From contig CAXIPT010000002.1 in assembly GCA_964030475.1 (NCBI GenBank), forward strand, positions 7,291,381 through 7,355,380: a stretch of DNA of 64,000 nt, in the 5' to 3' direction. Origin of the DNA: Tethya wilhelma (taxonomy: Eukaryota > Porifera > Demospongiae > Tethyida > Tethyidae). The position numbers and the translations under genes are program-made. Under the pieces are notes generated by a model, which saw nothing but the letters and a program-made list of their open reading frames with translations, ran no database searches and had not been told where the DNA came from. Positions 52,442 through 64,000 of the stretch are shown in pieces (the first letter of the stretch is position 1; every line of letters begins with the position of its first letter).

Positions 52442-55400
52442 GTGAAGTGAGTCATTAGTAATATCACACACTCCCCAGATGTTAAGCAGTTACATGTGTT
52501 GCCAAGTCTCAATACCACCAGTATAAGTAAAACTGTCATTTCAGCCCTTCTACCGCATATAGCTTTGATTGTTCATTGGTGTATGTGGCAAGGTTGGGAT
52601 GTCTTGTCAGATCATAGTACTCTCTTCTGAATCATTGGTTGTTGTCTTGTGTTTCCTCTCAGGATGGTTGGACTCCACTTATAGAGGCTAGTGAGAACAA
52701 TCACCTCCAAGTAGTTCAACTGCTACTGATTCAGAAGTACCAGGCTGATGTGAATGCAAGAGACAAAGTATGTAATAACTATACGGTTACTGTTTCTGAG
52801 ATCAAAGTTCAAAGTCTAAATACCATCACCCTCACCACCAACCTTATAATGGTTTATGTGTAGTGTTGTCAGGTTCAATAGCAGCTAACTAGGAACAATC
52901 GATAGAGGAGACATAGCATAATTATGAGGGAATTCTATGAAAATTGTGATTTGTGTGTTGATTATTGTGGACTCATGCATGTTTGTATTTATAGGGACTT
53001 CCCTAAAGTGTTTCATTAAGTTGATGATGACTCAAATCTCATGTGTGTCTCAGTAATAGCCTATAGTGGGTGTGGCTAGTGTGGGTGATCACCTAGGGGT
53101 ACTTGTCATTGGTGTATGTTACCAGCTGAGGTTTTTTGTATTGTCTCCTCTCATCAGTGGGGCGAGACTGCTCTGTGGTGGACTTCAAAAGGAGGACACT
53201 CTGAAGTTGCCAAAACATTACTGGAAGGTGGTGCTGACCCCAAGATTGCTGATAATGTAAGTGTGGTACATCAAAAGTTAGCTGAATGTCTCATAATAAT
53301 AGCATGACCATTCCATAGACCAATGGAATGTACTCACACATTGTGTAACAAGTTATGAATATCATTATCAACCACTTAGAGGTTGCAGTTGTAGTAACAT
53401 GTAGTTTCCCAGAATTATCAGACACACATACAGTACTTCGTGTCTTCCATACAACACAATAATTTGGCTGATTTTTATACTGGTGGATTGGCGGTTTTGG
53501 TGTATATTGCCAATATTAAATCTGCAAATCCACAATCCCAAATATTGCTGATGATGCAAGTGTTGAAGTTCACACAACATTTGTGCAGTTTAGTTTTTAG
53601 GTTTGTTGTGTGTGTAATAATTGTCAGAGGAGGTACGACACTAGTGCTCCTTTGCTGAGCTGGCAAGTCTGTTAATTGCATTCCAATCATGTGATTGCAG
53701 TACTTCACAATGAGAGTTGATCACTTGCACCCCATTGCCAGCTCAGCAAAGGCACACTCGTGTCAAACCTCCTTTGAGTCCATCCTGTTAAGTTTTGAGT
53801 GCAGATTCTCCTAGTCTTATAATTGCATGGTGTCTTTCCCAATTTCCTATATGTAGGCCTCACCAGTGAAAAGTTATCTGTACTGCATGTCCCATAATAG
53901 AAGTATTGACCATTCCACAGACCACCTGGGATGTACTACAGCATTGTGTAACAAGTTATGGAGCTCATTATCAACCCCACAGAAGTTATTGTAGTAACAT
54001 GTGGTTTCCCAGATTTCCCATACACACATGAGGCTCAGTGTGAACCTCATTTCCAGGCTCCTCCTTCTTGAATATTTTGTTCAAAAATAAGGATATATCT
54101 ACTCAGTGAGTACTCGATCTCTTCAATGGTTGTTGTCTTGTGTTTCCTCTCAGAATCTTGGTGACACTCCACTTATGAAGGCTAGTGAGAACAATCACCT
54201 CCAAGTAGTTCAACTGCTACTGAAGTACCAGGCTGATGTGAATGCAAGAGGATGGGTATGTATGATATAGTTACTGTTTCTGAGATCAAAGTTCAAAGTC
54301 TAAATACTATCACCCTTATCACCAACCTTATAATGGTTTTTGTGTAGTGTTGTCAGGTTCAATATCAGCTAACTAGAAACAGTGGATAGGGGAGAAATAG
54401 TATATGAGGGAAGTCTATGAAAATTGTGATTTATGTGTTGATTATTGTGGACTCATGCATGATTGTATTTATGGGGACTTCCCTTTGAACAGAATCCAGA
54501 TAAAATCCGGAAATTTTTTTTTCCGGATTCTGAGTTTTCGAACACTTTTTAAGGCTTAGATCTAGTAAAGCCTCTTTGATTAGACCTAATGTGAATACTA
54601 TTATCAACCACTCAGAGGTTGCAGTTGTAGTAACATGTGGTTTCCCAGAATTATCAGACTCACATACAGTACTTGGTGTCTTCCATACAATACAATAATT
54701 TTTCTGATTTTTATAATTTATTGCTGTTGATGTTAGTCTTGAAGTTCACACAACATTTGTGCGGTTTAGTTTTTTGCTTTGTTGTGTGTGTAATAATTGT
54801 CAGAGGAGGTATGACTAGCCTCGTTCCCAAGCTCTTTCCCAGTGAAATTTTATGCACGCGCACGCGCAAAAATAAGAAGGGAGAGAGCCTTGTATGAGAA
54901 ATCACGTGAATGACGTTGCCCGTAGAGAGAGTCTGTATGGTTTCTCTACTACAACATACTAATTTTTTTGTGCGCTACGTCATTCACGTGATTTCGTGTA
55001 CCAGGCTCCCTCCCTTCCTACTTTTCACTTCACTCCCTTCCCTCACTTATTCTCACTTCACTCCCTTCCCTCACTTCACTCCTTTCTATTCTTCCCTCCC
55101 TTCCTATTTTTCACTTCCGTCACTTCACTTTAGTGACTTCGTGTACTAATTTTTTGTGCACTATGTCATTCATGTGATTTCGTGTACCAGGCTCCCTCCC
55201 TTCCTACTTTTCACCATGTAATATTCAGGGAGAGAGCCTGGGAACGAGGCTAATGCTCCTTTGTTGAGGTGGCAAGTCTGTTAATTACATTCCAATCATG
55301 TGATCGCAATACTTCACTGTGAGAGTTGATCACTTCCACTCCCTTGCCATTGAACTCAGCAAAGGCACACTCGTGTCGAACCTCCTCGGAGTCCGTCTTG

Positions 55401-58400
55401 TTTAAGTTTTGATGGTAGAAAATCATTATTCAGCTGAATTTTTGAAAGTAATTATAACGTTCACTTCTGAGAGTGCAGATTCTCCTAGTCTTACAATTGC
55501 ATGGTGTCTTTCCCACCTTTCTATATGTAGGCCTCACCAGTGAAAAGTTAGCTGTACTGAATGTCCCATAATAGAAGTATTGACCATTCCATAGACCACC
55601 TGGGATGTACTACAGCATTGTGTAACAAGTTATGGAGCTCATTATCAACCCCATACACCAAAGTTACTGTAGTAACATGTGTATGGTTTCCCAGATTTTC
55701 CAAGCACTCATAGTACTCAGTGTGAGCCTTATTTCCAGGCTCGAGCTATCCTCCTTCACGAATATTTTGTTCAAAAATAAATGAAGGTTATACTCAGTGT
55801 GTACTCTCTTCAATGGTTGTTGTCTTAATTGTGTTTCCTCTCAGAATGGTTGTACTTCACTTATAGTGGCTAGTGAGAACAATCACCTCCAAGTAGTTCA
55901 ACTGCTACTGAAGTACCAGGCTGATGTGAATGCAAGGAACAGGGTATGTATGACAGTTATCATTACCCTCAGCACCAACCTATTTCATCATTAAAACTTC
56001 GCTGACAATTGTCACGAATCCGTGACATAATTACTAATACGTACCACTTCCGGAAGACATACGTTTGTCATGTTTTCGTGACGTGTATAATTATAATACA
56101 AAGCTTAGCGTTTTAGACTTTTTTGTCAGCTAGTTGAGCAGTGTTACAAAAGCCATGCTATGATCATATAGTCTATAGCTATTGTTGCACTAACATAGCA
56201 TGTACTAAGCCTCTACTATAGTTAAGACCATGGAGAAAACAAGAAACTAAAACTGAAAATCGCGACTATATGACATACTTATGAGCAAAAAACTAGCTAG
56301 CCTAACTATATCCCAAAAGCGATAGTATAGCCTTATAGCCTATAGCTATCCCTGCAGTAATCATACGTACGGTAGTTACGTATAGTAGGAATGGGCCGAA
56401 TGTCCCATAGACACAATACAAAATGTTGGTCACCATAAAAATCTAGTCAAACAAAATTAAGCCTTCAAACTTGCTCAGAGGCTCTAACTAACAGATTACC
56501 AATCGCATGCAAGGCCTAAAACTCACAGAAACTTTCCTCAGCACTCGTAGAGAGGGCTAGTGGGAAGCCACAACAGTGCCATTTTTGTTCTCCTAACGTA
56601 CGTACGTACGTACTTTCTAACTGACTTATACTTGAAAAGCATTTCCAGAGTATCAAAATGTGTTGAGCCAACTTTGATAGCACGAAGTAACTCCTTTTCA
56701 TATAGGTAGTACATTCCTTGATACTCGTTTACATCACAAATAAGCCTAAACAAAAACTAGAAAGCTTTGAAACTGAGAGTATAAATTCATGTACTTCAAT
56801 GCAGCCATCTTTGTAGATAGAGGTCAAAGGTCATTCATTATCCACGTGGCATTATTATGCGCATGCGCACTAGCCCTCCAGTATAATGAAGTGCATGTAT
56901 GCATGTAGCTGCCCCTCATGTTTTTTGCAGAGACTAACCAGTCTCTGATAGTGTTTCCACACTGTAGTGTTGAAAAAAGTGAATGAACAAGTAGTAAAAA
57001 TTTTAAAAAAATAAGTAGTGTAGGAATGGGCAGTGCGGTAAAAAGTATTGGAACAAGGCATGGTCTTAGTTTCGGCACATGACTACTTCATTTTTATGCC
57101 CAACTCTTGGCCAGCAGTCCAATTTATACCTGTCTGTTATGGTTTACTTCATTTCTTAGCCACTGAGGGATTATAGTAGAAATTTGAACCAATCAATGCA
57201 TGCAATTATAATAATTAAGCTATAGCTACAGTATACTATCAGTGTACAAACTTATTGCAACTGGACACAAAAAATCTATACGAGGGATCAAGAATAAAAA
57301 TGAAGTAGTCATGTGCCGAAACTAAGACCATGCCTTGTTCCAATACTTTTTACCGCACTGCCCATTCCTACACTACTTATTTTTTTAGAAATTTTTACTA
57401 CTTGTATATAAAGTACTAATATTGTGCTCTGTAGGACTCTGGAGAAAACAAGCTACTAAAGGTGATGGTCGTGATCGTGACCTTTGTCGCTTTATGAGCC
57501 TATAGCACCATGCCCATTTCAAGGTTTAAGTTAGTAGTTCATATCTAAATAGAGCAATCCCCTTACCTGTTTGCACAACTAGTTCAAAGTTCACAGATAC
57601 AAGCTTCCTGCATAAAAAAGTGCTGATGTTGCACTTACGCTTGCACACGCATATAAATTTTGTACCCGTATTTCGGGTTCAAGGTCATTAATTTAACCCG
57701 TCTGCTAAGTGTTAATGATAATAATATTGTAAGTTAGAAAATTACATGACATATTATTGGTCCACTGTTTACCTCAAACTGTCCTAAAATATACTGTATA
57801 TTGGTAAAGTTTCGCCGGGTTTAACTTTCGCAGTTTCGTGAAAGTTTTTATCCGTGAAATTTTGTGTAATATATATGTATGGGCAGCTGATCTGTGAAAG
57901 CTAAATCGCAAAAATGTTTTGACTTAAAGCATCTGCGTGAGTTTGACATCGTAAAACTTTCCTGCATTAATTATGGTAGTTTCTCATCTTTTCAGCCTAG
58001 CCCATGCAGTGTACCAGCCAGTAATCGATGTCAAAGCCTTCATCATAGTCTAGTATGGTAATAGCCTATAATGGGTGTGGCTGGTGTGGGTGATCACCTA
58101 GGGGTACTTGTCATTGGTGTATGTTACAGGCTGATGTTGTCTGATTGTCTCCTCTCTCATCAGTTTGGCGAGACTACTCTAATGAGGGCTTCAAGAGGAG
58201 GACACCATGAAGTTGTGAAGACCTTACTGGAAGGTGGTGCTGACCCCAATATTGCTGATGATGTAAGTGTGCTACATCAAAAGTTAGCTGAATGTCTCAT
58301 AATAACAGCATGACCATTCCATAGACAAATGAATGTACTACAGCATTGTGTAACAATTAAGTTGTCATTATCATTATCAACCACTCAGAATTGTGATTTA

Positions 58401-61400
58401 TGTGTTGATTATTGTGGACTCATGCATGTTTGTATTTATAGAGACTTCCCTTTGATATAAGCTGCAGGGTCAAAGTGCTTGTTGATGATGATGACTCAAA
58501 TCTCATGTGTGTCTCATAATAGCCTAAAGTGGGTGTGGCTGGTGTGGGTGATCACCTATAGGGGTACTTGTCATTGGTGTATGTTACCAGCTGAGGTTGT
58601 TTGTATTGTCTCCTTTCTCATCAGTGGGGTAGGACTGCTCTGATTCAGGCTTTAAGTGAAGGACACCATGAAGTGGTGAAGACCTTACTGGAAGGTGGTG
58701 CTGACCCCAATATTGCCGCTGATGTAAGTGTGCTACATCAAAAGTTAGTTGAATGTCTCATAATAATAGCATGACCGTTCCATAGACCAATGAATGTACT
58801 CATAGATAATATACTCCGGCTAGGGCTAGGGCTAGGGCTAGAGTATATTATCTATGATGTACTACAGCAGTGTTTCCGCTACACACATAAAAGGAGAGTG
58901 CTATTTTGCTTACCATCACTGTGTCAAATCAGCAAAACTGTGCCAAAAAAGCCTGATTTAGCATGTTTTGTGCTGATTGACAACAAAATTCAGCACGATT
59001 TTATGTTAAATCATTATTTTTTGCCTAATAGCACATCAAAACAGCACAATTTTCTGAGAGAATTAGCCAAAATAGCACAATTGTGCTATTTTGTGCTATT
59101 TTAGCACAACCTATGCTAAATTATGAATACTTATGAGCATTCATTTGAATATCAGATCATAACTGAGTATGCTCAGTAGCTCATTTTTGAACTTAGCTGA
59201 GCAGCTGCTGGGAAAAATTTTGAGAGACACTGAAAGACTGGTTTAAGAAGCGTAAAATGGCAAAATAATGGCCTGAAGAACTTATTTTTAGAAAAGGAAG
59301 AATTAATAATGCCTGCTACCCAAAGTTCCATGTTTGAGGTAAGAAAACTATTCATTTTCTCAGTATATGGGTTACCAGCTAGCTATGGTAATTTTACCAC
59401 ACACAGCTGCAGTTTGCCCATTGATTGAACTTCAAAGTGATATCCTCACAAGATATATTTGAGGTAAAAAAATATAGATTGTCTCCCATAGTATTGTATG
59501 ATGTAGCTATACCCCATACAGGCATTGCAGCTGTCCCCTGTTTGCTTCAAATCATTTTGCTACTAGCCTGTTCACCCGCAAGTACAGTACTTTCAAACTA
59601 AGTTGTGTGCTCCCTTGGATTTGCACTATAGGTAAGCAAGTTTGTGTGTTGTGTGAGCATTTTTTTAGTGTGTATAGTCACATGTATGTGTCATGTACTT
59701 TGTGTGCTAAATTACAATAGCCTTTTGTAGCCCACTTGTGATATAGATCAAAGTGCCGACAGTGCGTATATATTTGATATTGCACAGTACATGTGGTCAG
59801 GGCGTATATCACTGATATTGCACTGTGGTTTGTGTACTGTGGTTACTTAGAGTACAGCATTTCTCTAGCTATATAACTATAGCTACCAAACTGCTACAGT
59901 TGTACATATACAAGAATATATACTCACCATGCACACTGGAGTCAAGCTTCAGTTTAGAAAGACTTGGTGATGAAAACACAGACTAAATCCGATTGCCATT
60001 TTGTTTGTTCACTGGTGGATTTTCAAATTTCTCGTTGCTTTTTTTGAACAGAAAAGGCTCCAGCTAGTCTCGCTAGCCTAGCTGCCAAGAAACTCCATAG
60101 CTATATATATATAGCTACAGATTTGTAGTTGCTTGTATCGTACTAGCCTAGTCAAATTTCAACAAACCATTCCTTCAATCCAGCGCTCTTCTGGTAATCG
60201 AGGGTTCTCATTTTCAAACTGGTTTAATTGTAAATGATAGTAGCTTGCCTGTAAACGACTAGCTAGCATATAGCTAGCAATGAAGTCTACTGCTTTCTGT
60301 GGGCTACAAATCAGTTATTACACGTCTTTCCATGTGTATGGAATAATGCCCTCGTGCAGTAATATACTTCCATACACACGGAAAGATGTGTATGATAACT
60401 ATAACATAATATTCATTTCTTCTTATATAATTGTACAGCTTGTCAATGGTGGTCTTTTGCATCAAGAGAAACTTTACTGGAACTGATTTAAACCATACTG
60501 AGAGCATTGGCAATAACTGTCAAAATTAGACAACCTGACTATGTCAAGATCAAGGTTCATTGTTAACATATGTCATGATGTAATAATCTTCAATTATTTC
60601 TCACTGTATACTCATTGTATCAGTTACATGTACACCCTTGATTTTTGTAATCAAGTAATTTTTCTTAGTTGTAAATTTGAAAAAAACAACAACTATTTTT
60701 AAGTTAGATAAATTTATAGTATTGTGGGGGCATTGGAAACAGTAAAATTTTTAGCACAGCACAATTCAGCACAATTTTTGGGCTTAACACACTAAAATCA
60801 GCACGTGTGTAGTTGTGCTAAAACTGGAGACATTGAGATAACACATTTTGTGTGTCAATTTAGCACTATCATTTTTATGTGTGCATTTCATGCACCACCT
60901 CGGATGTACTACAGCATTGTGTAACAAGTTATGGAGCTCATTATCAACCTCACAGAAGTTACTGTAGTAACATGTGGTTTCCCAAATTTCCCAGGCACAC
61001 ATATCATACGTACGGTAGTACGTATAGTAGGAATGGGCCGACTGTCCCATAGACACAATACAAAATGTTGGCCACCATAAAAATCTACTCAAACAAAATT
61101 AAACCTTCAAAGTTGCTCAGAGGCTCTAACTGGCAGATTACCAACTGCATGCAAGGCCTAAAACTCACAAAAACTTTCTGCNAATCAATGTACTACAGCA
61201 TTGTGTAACAAGTTGTGAATCTCATTATCAACCTCACAGTAGTAGTAGTAGCAACATGTGGTTAATTTCCCAGACACACATAGTCCTCAGTGTGTACTTT
61301 CTTCATTGGTTGTTGTCTTGTGTTTCCTCTCAGAATGGTAACATTCCACTTATTGTGGCTAGTGAGAACAATCACCTCCAAGTAGTTGAACTGCTACTGA

Positions 61401-61927
61401 AGTACCATGCTGATGTGAACAAGGTATGTATGATAGTTACTGTTTCTGAGATCAAAATTAAAAGTCTAAATACCATCACCCTCACCACCAACCTTATAAT
61501 GGTTTATGTGTAGTGTTGTCAGGTACAATAGCAGCTAACTAGGAACAATCGATAGGTGAGACATAGCATATGAGGGAATTCTGTGAAAATTGTGATTAAT
61601 GTGTTGATTGTTGTGGACTCATGCATGTTTGTATTTATAGGGACTTCCCTCTGATATAATCTTCAGGGTCAAAGTGCTTCATTAAGTTGATGATGATGAC
61701 TCATATCTCATGTGTGTCTCAGTAATAGCCTATAGTGGGTGTGGCTGGTGTGGGTGATCACCTAGGGGTACTTGTCATTGGTGTATGTTACCAGCTGAGG
61801 TTGTTTGTATTGTCTCCTCTCTCATCAGTGGGGTAGGACTGCTCTGATTCAGGCTTCAAGTGAAGGACACCATGAAGTTGTGAAGACCTTACTGGAAGGT
61901 GGTGCTGACCCCAATATTTCTGCTGAT
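52343..61927 (+). CDS. Fourth ankyrin array (5' and 3' ends missing)
   Basis: After the N, exons 52343-52441, 52663-52767, 53158-53256, 54154-54255, 55845-55943, 58164-58262, 58625-58723, 61334-61423 and 61829-61927 form one open frame of 297 residues. It opens with the 'second ankyrin exon' type, so it is the head of another gene whose death domain, linker, unknown domain and first ankyrin exon fell in the gap or were lost. Order of types: head, A, B, A, A, B, B, A, B, so one B and one A have been deleted. Confidence 0.7.
52663..52767 (+). CDS. Ankyrin exon, type A, two codons longer (fourth array)
   Basis: DGW, IE, EN; six extra bases give LLLIQKYQADVNARDK, an in-frame insertion at the end of helix 2. 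Confidence 0.8.
53158..53256 (+). CDS. Ankyrin exon, type B (fourth array)
   Basis: WGE, WW, KG; GHSEVAKTLL and ADPKIADN are copy-specific changes. Confidence 0.8.
54154..54255 (+). CDS. Ankyrin exon, type A, one codon longer (fourth array)
   Basis: Starts NLGD after CTCTCAG, one residue longer at the beta-turn; MK, EN, ends RGW. Confidence 0.8.
54816..55252. mobile_element. Mutator-like family element
   Basis: Ends TAGCCTCGTTCCCAAGCTC and GAGCCTGGGAACGAGGCTA. The interior has a pyrimidine-rich minisatellite (CTTCACTCCCTTCCCTCA, 55006-55140). It splits the left arm of the intronic stem-loop; no clear target duplication. Confidence 0.65.
55845..55943 (+). CDS. Ankyrin exon, type A (fourth array)
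   Basis: NGC, with TSL in place of TPL; IV, EN, ends RNR. The B exon expected before it is absent; about 110 bp of unrelated sequence (54498-54600) replaces it. Confidence 0.8.
56361..57404 (+). mobile_element. Helitron-like element, complete
   Basis: TCATACGTACGG to CTACTTG, between A and T. The last 415 bp (from 56990) are a near-perfect large inverted repeat of about 115-bp arms. Best-preserved copy in the window. Confidence 0.75.
58164..58262 (+). CDS. Ankyrin exon, type B (fourth array)
   Basis: FGE, MR, RG; TTL in place of TAL. Followed by another B exon, so an A exon has been lost between. Confidence 0.8.
58625..58723 (+). CDS. Ankyrin exon, type B (fourth array)
   Basis: WGR, IQ, ALSEG; ends IAAD. 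Nearly identical to 61829. Confidence 0.8.
58801..58856. mobile_element. 56-bp miniature element with GGGCTA repeats
   Basis: CATAGATAATATACTC and its exact inverse enclose (CTAGGG)n-like repeats, 3-4 units. ATGTACT is duplicated at 58794-58800 and 58857-58863; empty sites (GAATGTACTACAGC) are in most other units. Confidence 0.85.
58872..60890. mobile_element. 2-kb insertion with GTGCTATTTTAGCACAA motifs at both ends
   Basis: Both end regions are dense in variants of AGCACAATTTTGTGCT (58900-59130, 60750-60870), an arrangement like subterminal transposase-binding repeats. The left end CAGTGTTTCCGC resembles hAT ends, but no matching right end is visible. A 23-bp hairpin lies at 60318-60384. 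No transposase ORF is apparent. It replaces the host sequence that should hold part of a B-to-A intron. Confidence 0.5.
61004..61181 (+). mobile_element. Helitron-like 5' fragment ending at an N
   Basis: TCATACGTACGGTAGTACG after CACATA; cut by the N at 61182. Confidence 0.75.
61334..61423 (+). CDS. Ankyrin exon, type A, shortened (fourth array)
   Basis: NGN(I), IV, EN; Ala-Arg-Asn is deleted before the last Lys (HADVNK), 90 bp in frame. Confidence 0.8.
61829..61927 (+). CDS. Ankyrin exon, type B, last in the window
   Basis: WGR, IQ, SE; ends ISAD. GTAAGT donor; the array probably continues beyond the window. Confidence 0.85.
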
Positions 61928-62727
61928 GTAAGTGTGCCACATCAAATGTTAGTTGAATGTCTCATATTATTAGCATGACCATTCAATAGACAAATGAATG
62001 TACTACAGCATTGTGTAACAAGTTGTGAATATCATTATCAACCACTCAGAAGTTGCAGTTGTAGTAACATGTGGTTCCCAGAATTATCAGACACACATAC
62101 AGTACTCTGTGTCTTTCATACAACACAATAATTTGGCTAGTTTTTATACTAGTGGATTGGTGGTTTTGGTGTATACTGCCAATATTAAATCCTAGCTCCA
62201 ATCCCCAATCCCAAATATTGCTGATGATGTAAGTGTTGAAGTTCACACATCATTTGGGCAGTTTAGTTTTTAGCTGTTCCACGGAAGATGAGTGCCTGGA
62301 GTGACCGGCATCAGTTTGAGCTCCGACTACTGCCGTATTCCAAGGTTCTTCGCTCTTTACAACCAGTACAGTCGATTGGAAAAAAATTCGTGGGTATAAA
62401 AATTTTCCACTAATGTAACATGACGTTTTTCTCCATGTAAACTTTACGAAAGTGGTGCCACTCACGTGATGTTTTAGTACCAGGCTTTCCCCCTACTAAA
62501 ATAACCAAAATGAATAAATTAAGAGGAAAGCCTGGGAACGAGGCTAGGCCTCACCAGTGAAAAGTTAGTTGTACTGCATGTCCCATAATACAAGTATTGA
62601 CCATTCCATGGACCACCTTGGATGTACTACAGCATTGTGTAACAAGTTATGGAGCTCATTATCAACCTCACAGAAGTTACTGTAGTAACATGTGGTTTCC
62701 CAGATTTCCCAGGCACGCATATAATTA

Positions 62728-62857
62728 CAAGTAGTAAAAATTTTGAAAAAATAAGTAGTGTAGGAATGGGCAGTGCGGTAAAAAGTATTAGAACAAGGCG
62801 GGGTCTCAGTTTCGGCACATGACTACTTCATTTTTATTAATTTTTTGATCCCTCATG
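62728..62857 (-). mobile_element. Helitron-like 3' fragment ending at an N
   Basis: CAAGTAGTAAAAATTTTG after TAATTA, truncated at 62858. Confidence 0.75.
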
Positions 62858-63593
62858 NTCACAATCATATTGTAAGCAAAGTTGTGTGTGTCCGTGTGTG
62901 TGTGTGTGTGTGTGTGTGTAACGGAGGGTCACCGGAAGTGATGTGACCTCGTGCTAAAATGGTACTTTTTCTCTGGACTGTGAAAAATGCAAGCTATGAA
63001 AAGTGTGGCTAGAGAACTAGCTTAGATAGTACTAGCCTAGGATAGAATGGCAGGCGCTACAAGTATGGCTGACTTTTTTTGAGATCGCTGACACGGCATA
63101 CCAGTGGCGTCTGGATCCGACAAAAAAGCGTGAAAGAGACGCCAATCTTTCACAAAAGAAGCGTAGCGAGGGGAGAACTTTCGCTTCTAGGAGTCTGCTT
63201 CTCTGTCGCTGTACACGAAACACAGCTAGCCAGATAACGAGTTTATTTGCCAGCTGATTACAAAAATGGCGGAAGTCGGAAAAAGGTCTTTTGTGACGTC
63301 ATGTAGTGAGGTAAATTGCTGAGCTGGCCAAAGCAAAGTACTAAGCAGTGGCACTGTGCATATCACATCAATACTGGCATAAGCAATTGGAAACTCAAAG
63401 GGCTGACCATAGAAGAATAATTATTATATACACAATAGCTTCAAGTTGCTCATCAATTTTATGTTAGTTACTATTGTTTGAGTTATTATAGTAACTGATC
63501 CTATAAACATACACAAACAAGGAGTGGGCGAGCGAAGCGAGCCCCACTCCTTGTATAATATAAATATAATAAAATATGCCGTATATTGGTAAA

Positions 63594-63796
63594 GTGGCCT
63601 GGTGGCTTGTTCACCATTGACTCTGACTCCCAACCAATGGGTATAGGTGGTTCGCGTCTCTCCAGTGCTACAGGTATTTATTTCCCATTTTCTCTTTCGA
63701 GCTCTGCCTAGGAGTTAATTAAGCTAACTCTACCCCAAAAAAATGAGGAGGTGAATTGTGGTAAACCCAGAAGGGCACTTTAAAAAAAAAAAAAAA
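63594..63796 (+). mobile_element. tRNA-derived SINE, internally deleted
   Basis: Same element as 34742-35032: box A TGGCCTGGTGG, box B reduced to GGTTCGCGTCT, A-rich tail. About 90 bp of the centre are missing. It sits at the same point of the same host repeat. Confidence 0.85.
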
Positions 63797-64000
63797 GTTT
63801 CGCAGGGTTTAACTTTCGCAGTTTTCGTGGATCACCCTCCATTCATGAAAGTTTTTATATGTGAAATTTTTTGTAATATATATGTATGGCCTGGCACAGC
63901 TGATCCATGAATTCAAAGTTAAATCGCAAAAATGTTTGACTCAAGGCATCTGTCTAAGTTTGACACCGCGAAACTTTCCTGCTATAATAAAATGTGTAGT

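Larger units (their letters stand above)
61928..64000. other. Intronic and repeat sequence at the window end
   Basis: It has a B-type intron start to about 62270; a Mutator-like family end (GCCTGGGAACGAGGCTA at 62531-62547); intron up to 62727; a Helitron-like fragment to the N at 62858; a (GT)n tract (62883-62920); about 600 bp without recognisable content; then a SINE and the repeat hosting it. No exon found. Confidence 0.55.

Noticed and set aside
58815..58845. Interstitial telomere
   Set aside because: The unit is GGGCTA, 3-4 copies only, enclosed in a small inverted-repeat element with a target duplication.

Overview
The window looks like metazoan nuclear DNA: AT-rich, many short exons with GT-AG introns, (CT)n and (GT)n microsatellites, a tRNA-derived SINE and dozens of small inverted-repeat transposons. 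The gene content (death-domain/ankyrin genes in tandem with very compact spacing) suggests a demosponge such as Amphimedon; this is inference, not a database match. Nine single N characters (587, 20239, 34186, 38708, 43153, 47129, 52317, 61182, 62858) mark contig joins, so the scaffold is about ten contigs and some order or orientation may be wrong.

The dominant content is a tandem family of genes encoding a death domain (two exons), a Pro/Thr linker (one exon), a roughly 250-residue conserved domain I cannot name (one exon), and a long run of ankyrin repeats. Each repeat lies on its own 99-bp, phase 0-0 exon, and two exon types alternate: type A (consensus ending ...LLLKYQADVNA) and type B (...LLEGGADPNI). 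Layout: a minus-strand ankyrin fragment (1-586); gene 1, 5' truncated, with the only complete 3' end (712-6837); a separate multipass membrane-protein gene (8334-11273); gene 2, with the full 5' end and 19 A/B exons (11598-41480, no stop found); gene 3 (43357-52020); and a contig carrying a fourth array lacking its 5' end (52343-61927).

Introns of the array are as repetitive as the exons, so the array behaves as a higher-order repeat. Residues that differ between copies concentrate on the ankyrin surface used for ligand binding, while helix and packing residues are nearly fixed. With the death domain at the N-terminus this suggests a recognition-plus-signalling protein family, possibly immune, that diversifies by exon duplication, exchange and loss.

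The repetitive introns supply paralogous empty sites, so many transposon insertions can be resolved to the base: Helitron-like elements (A^T, no target duplication), a Mutator-like element with a 9-bp duplication, a piggyBac-like element at TTAA, a hAT-like element with an 8-bp duplication, several TA-flanked MITEs and two SINE copies. Two exact 1755- and 1760-bp repeats that meet at an N are best read as unmerged contig overlaps rather than real duplications.
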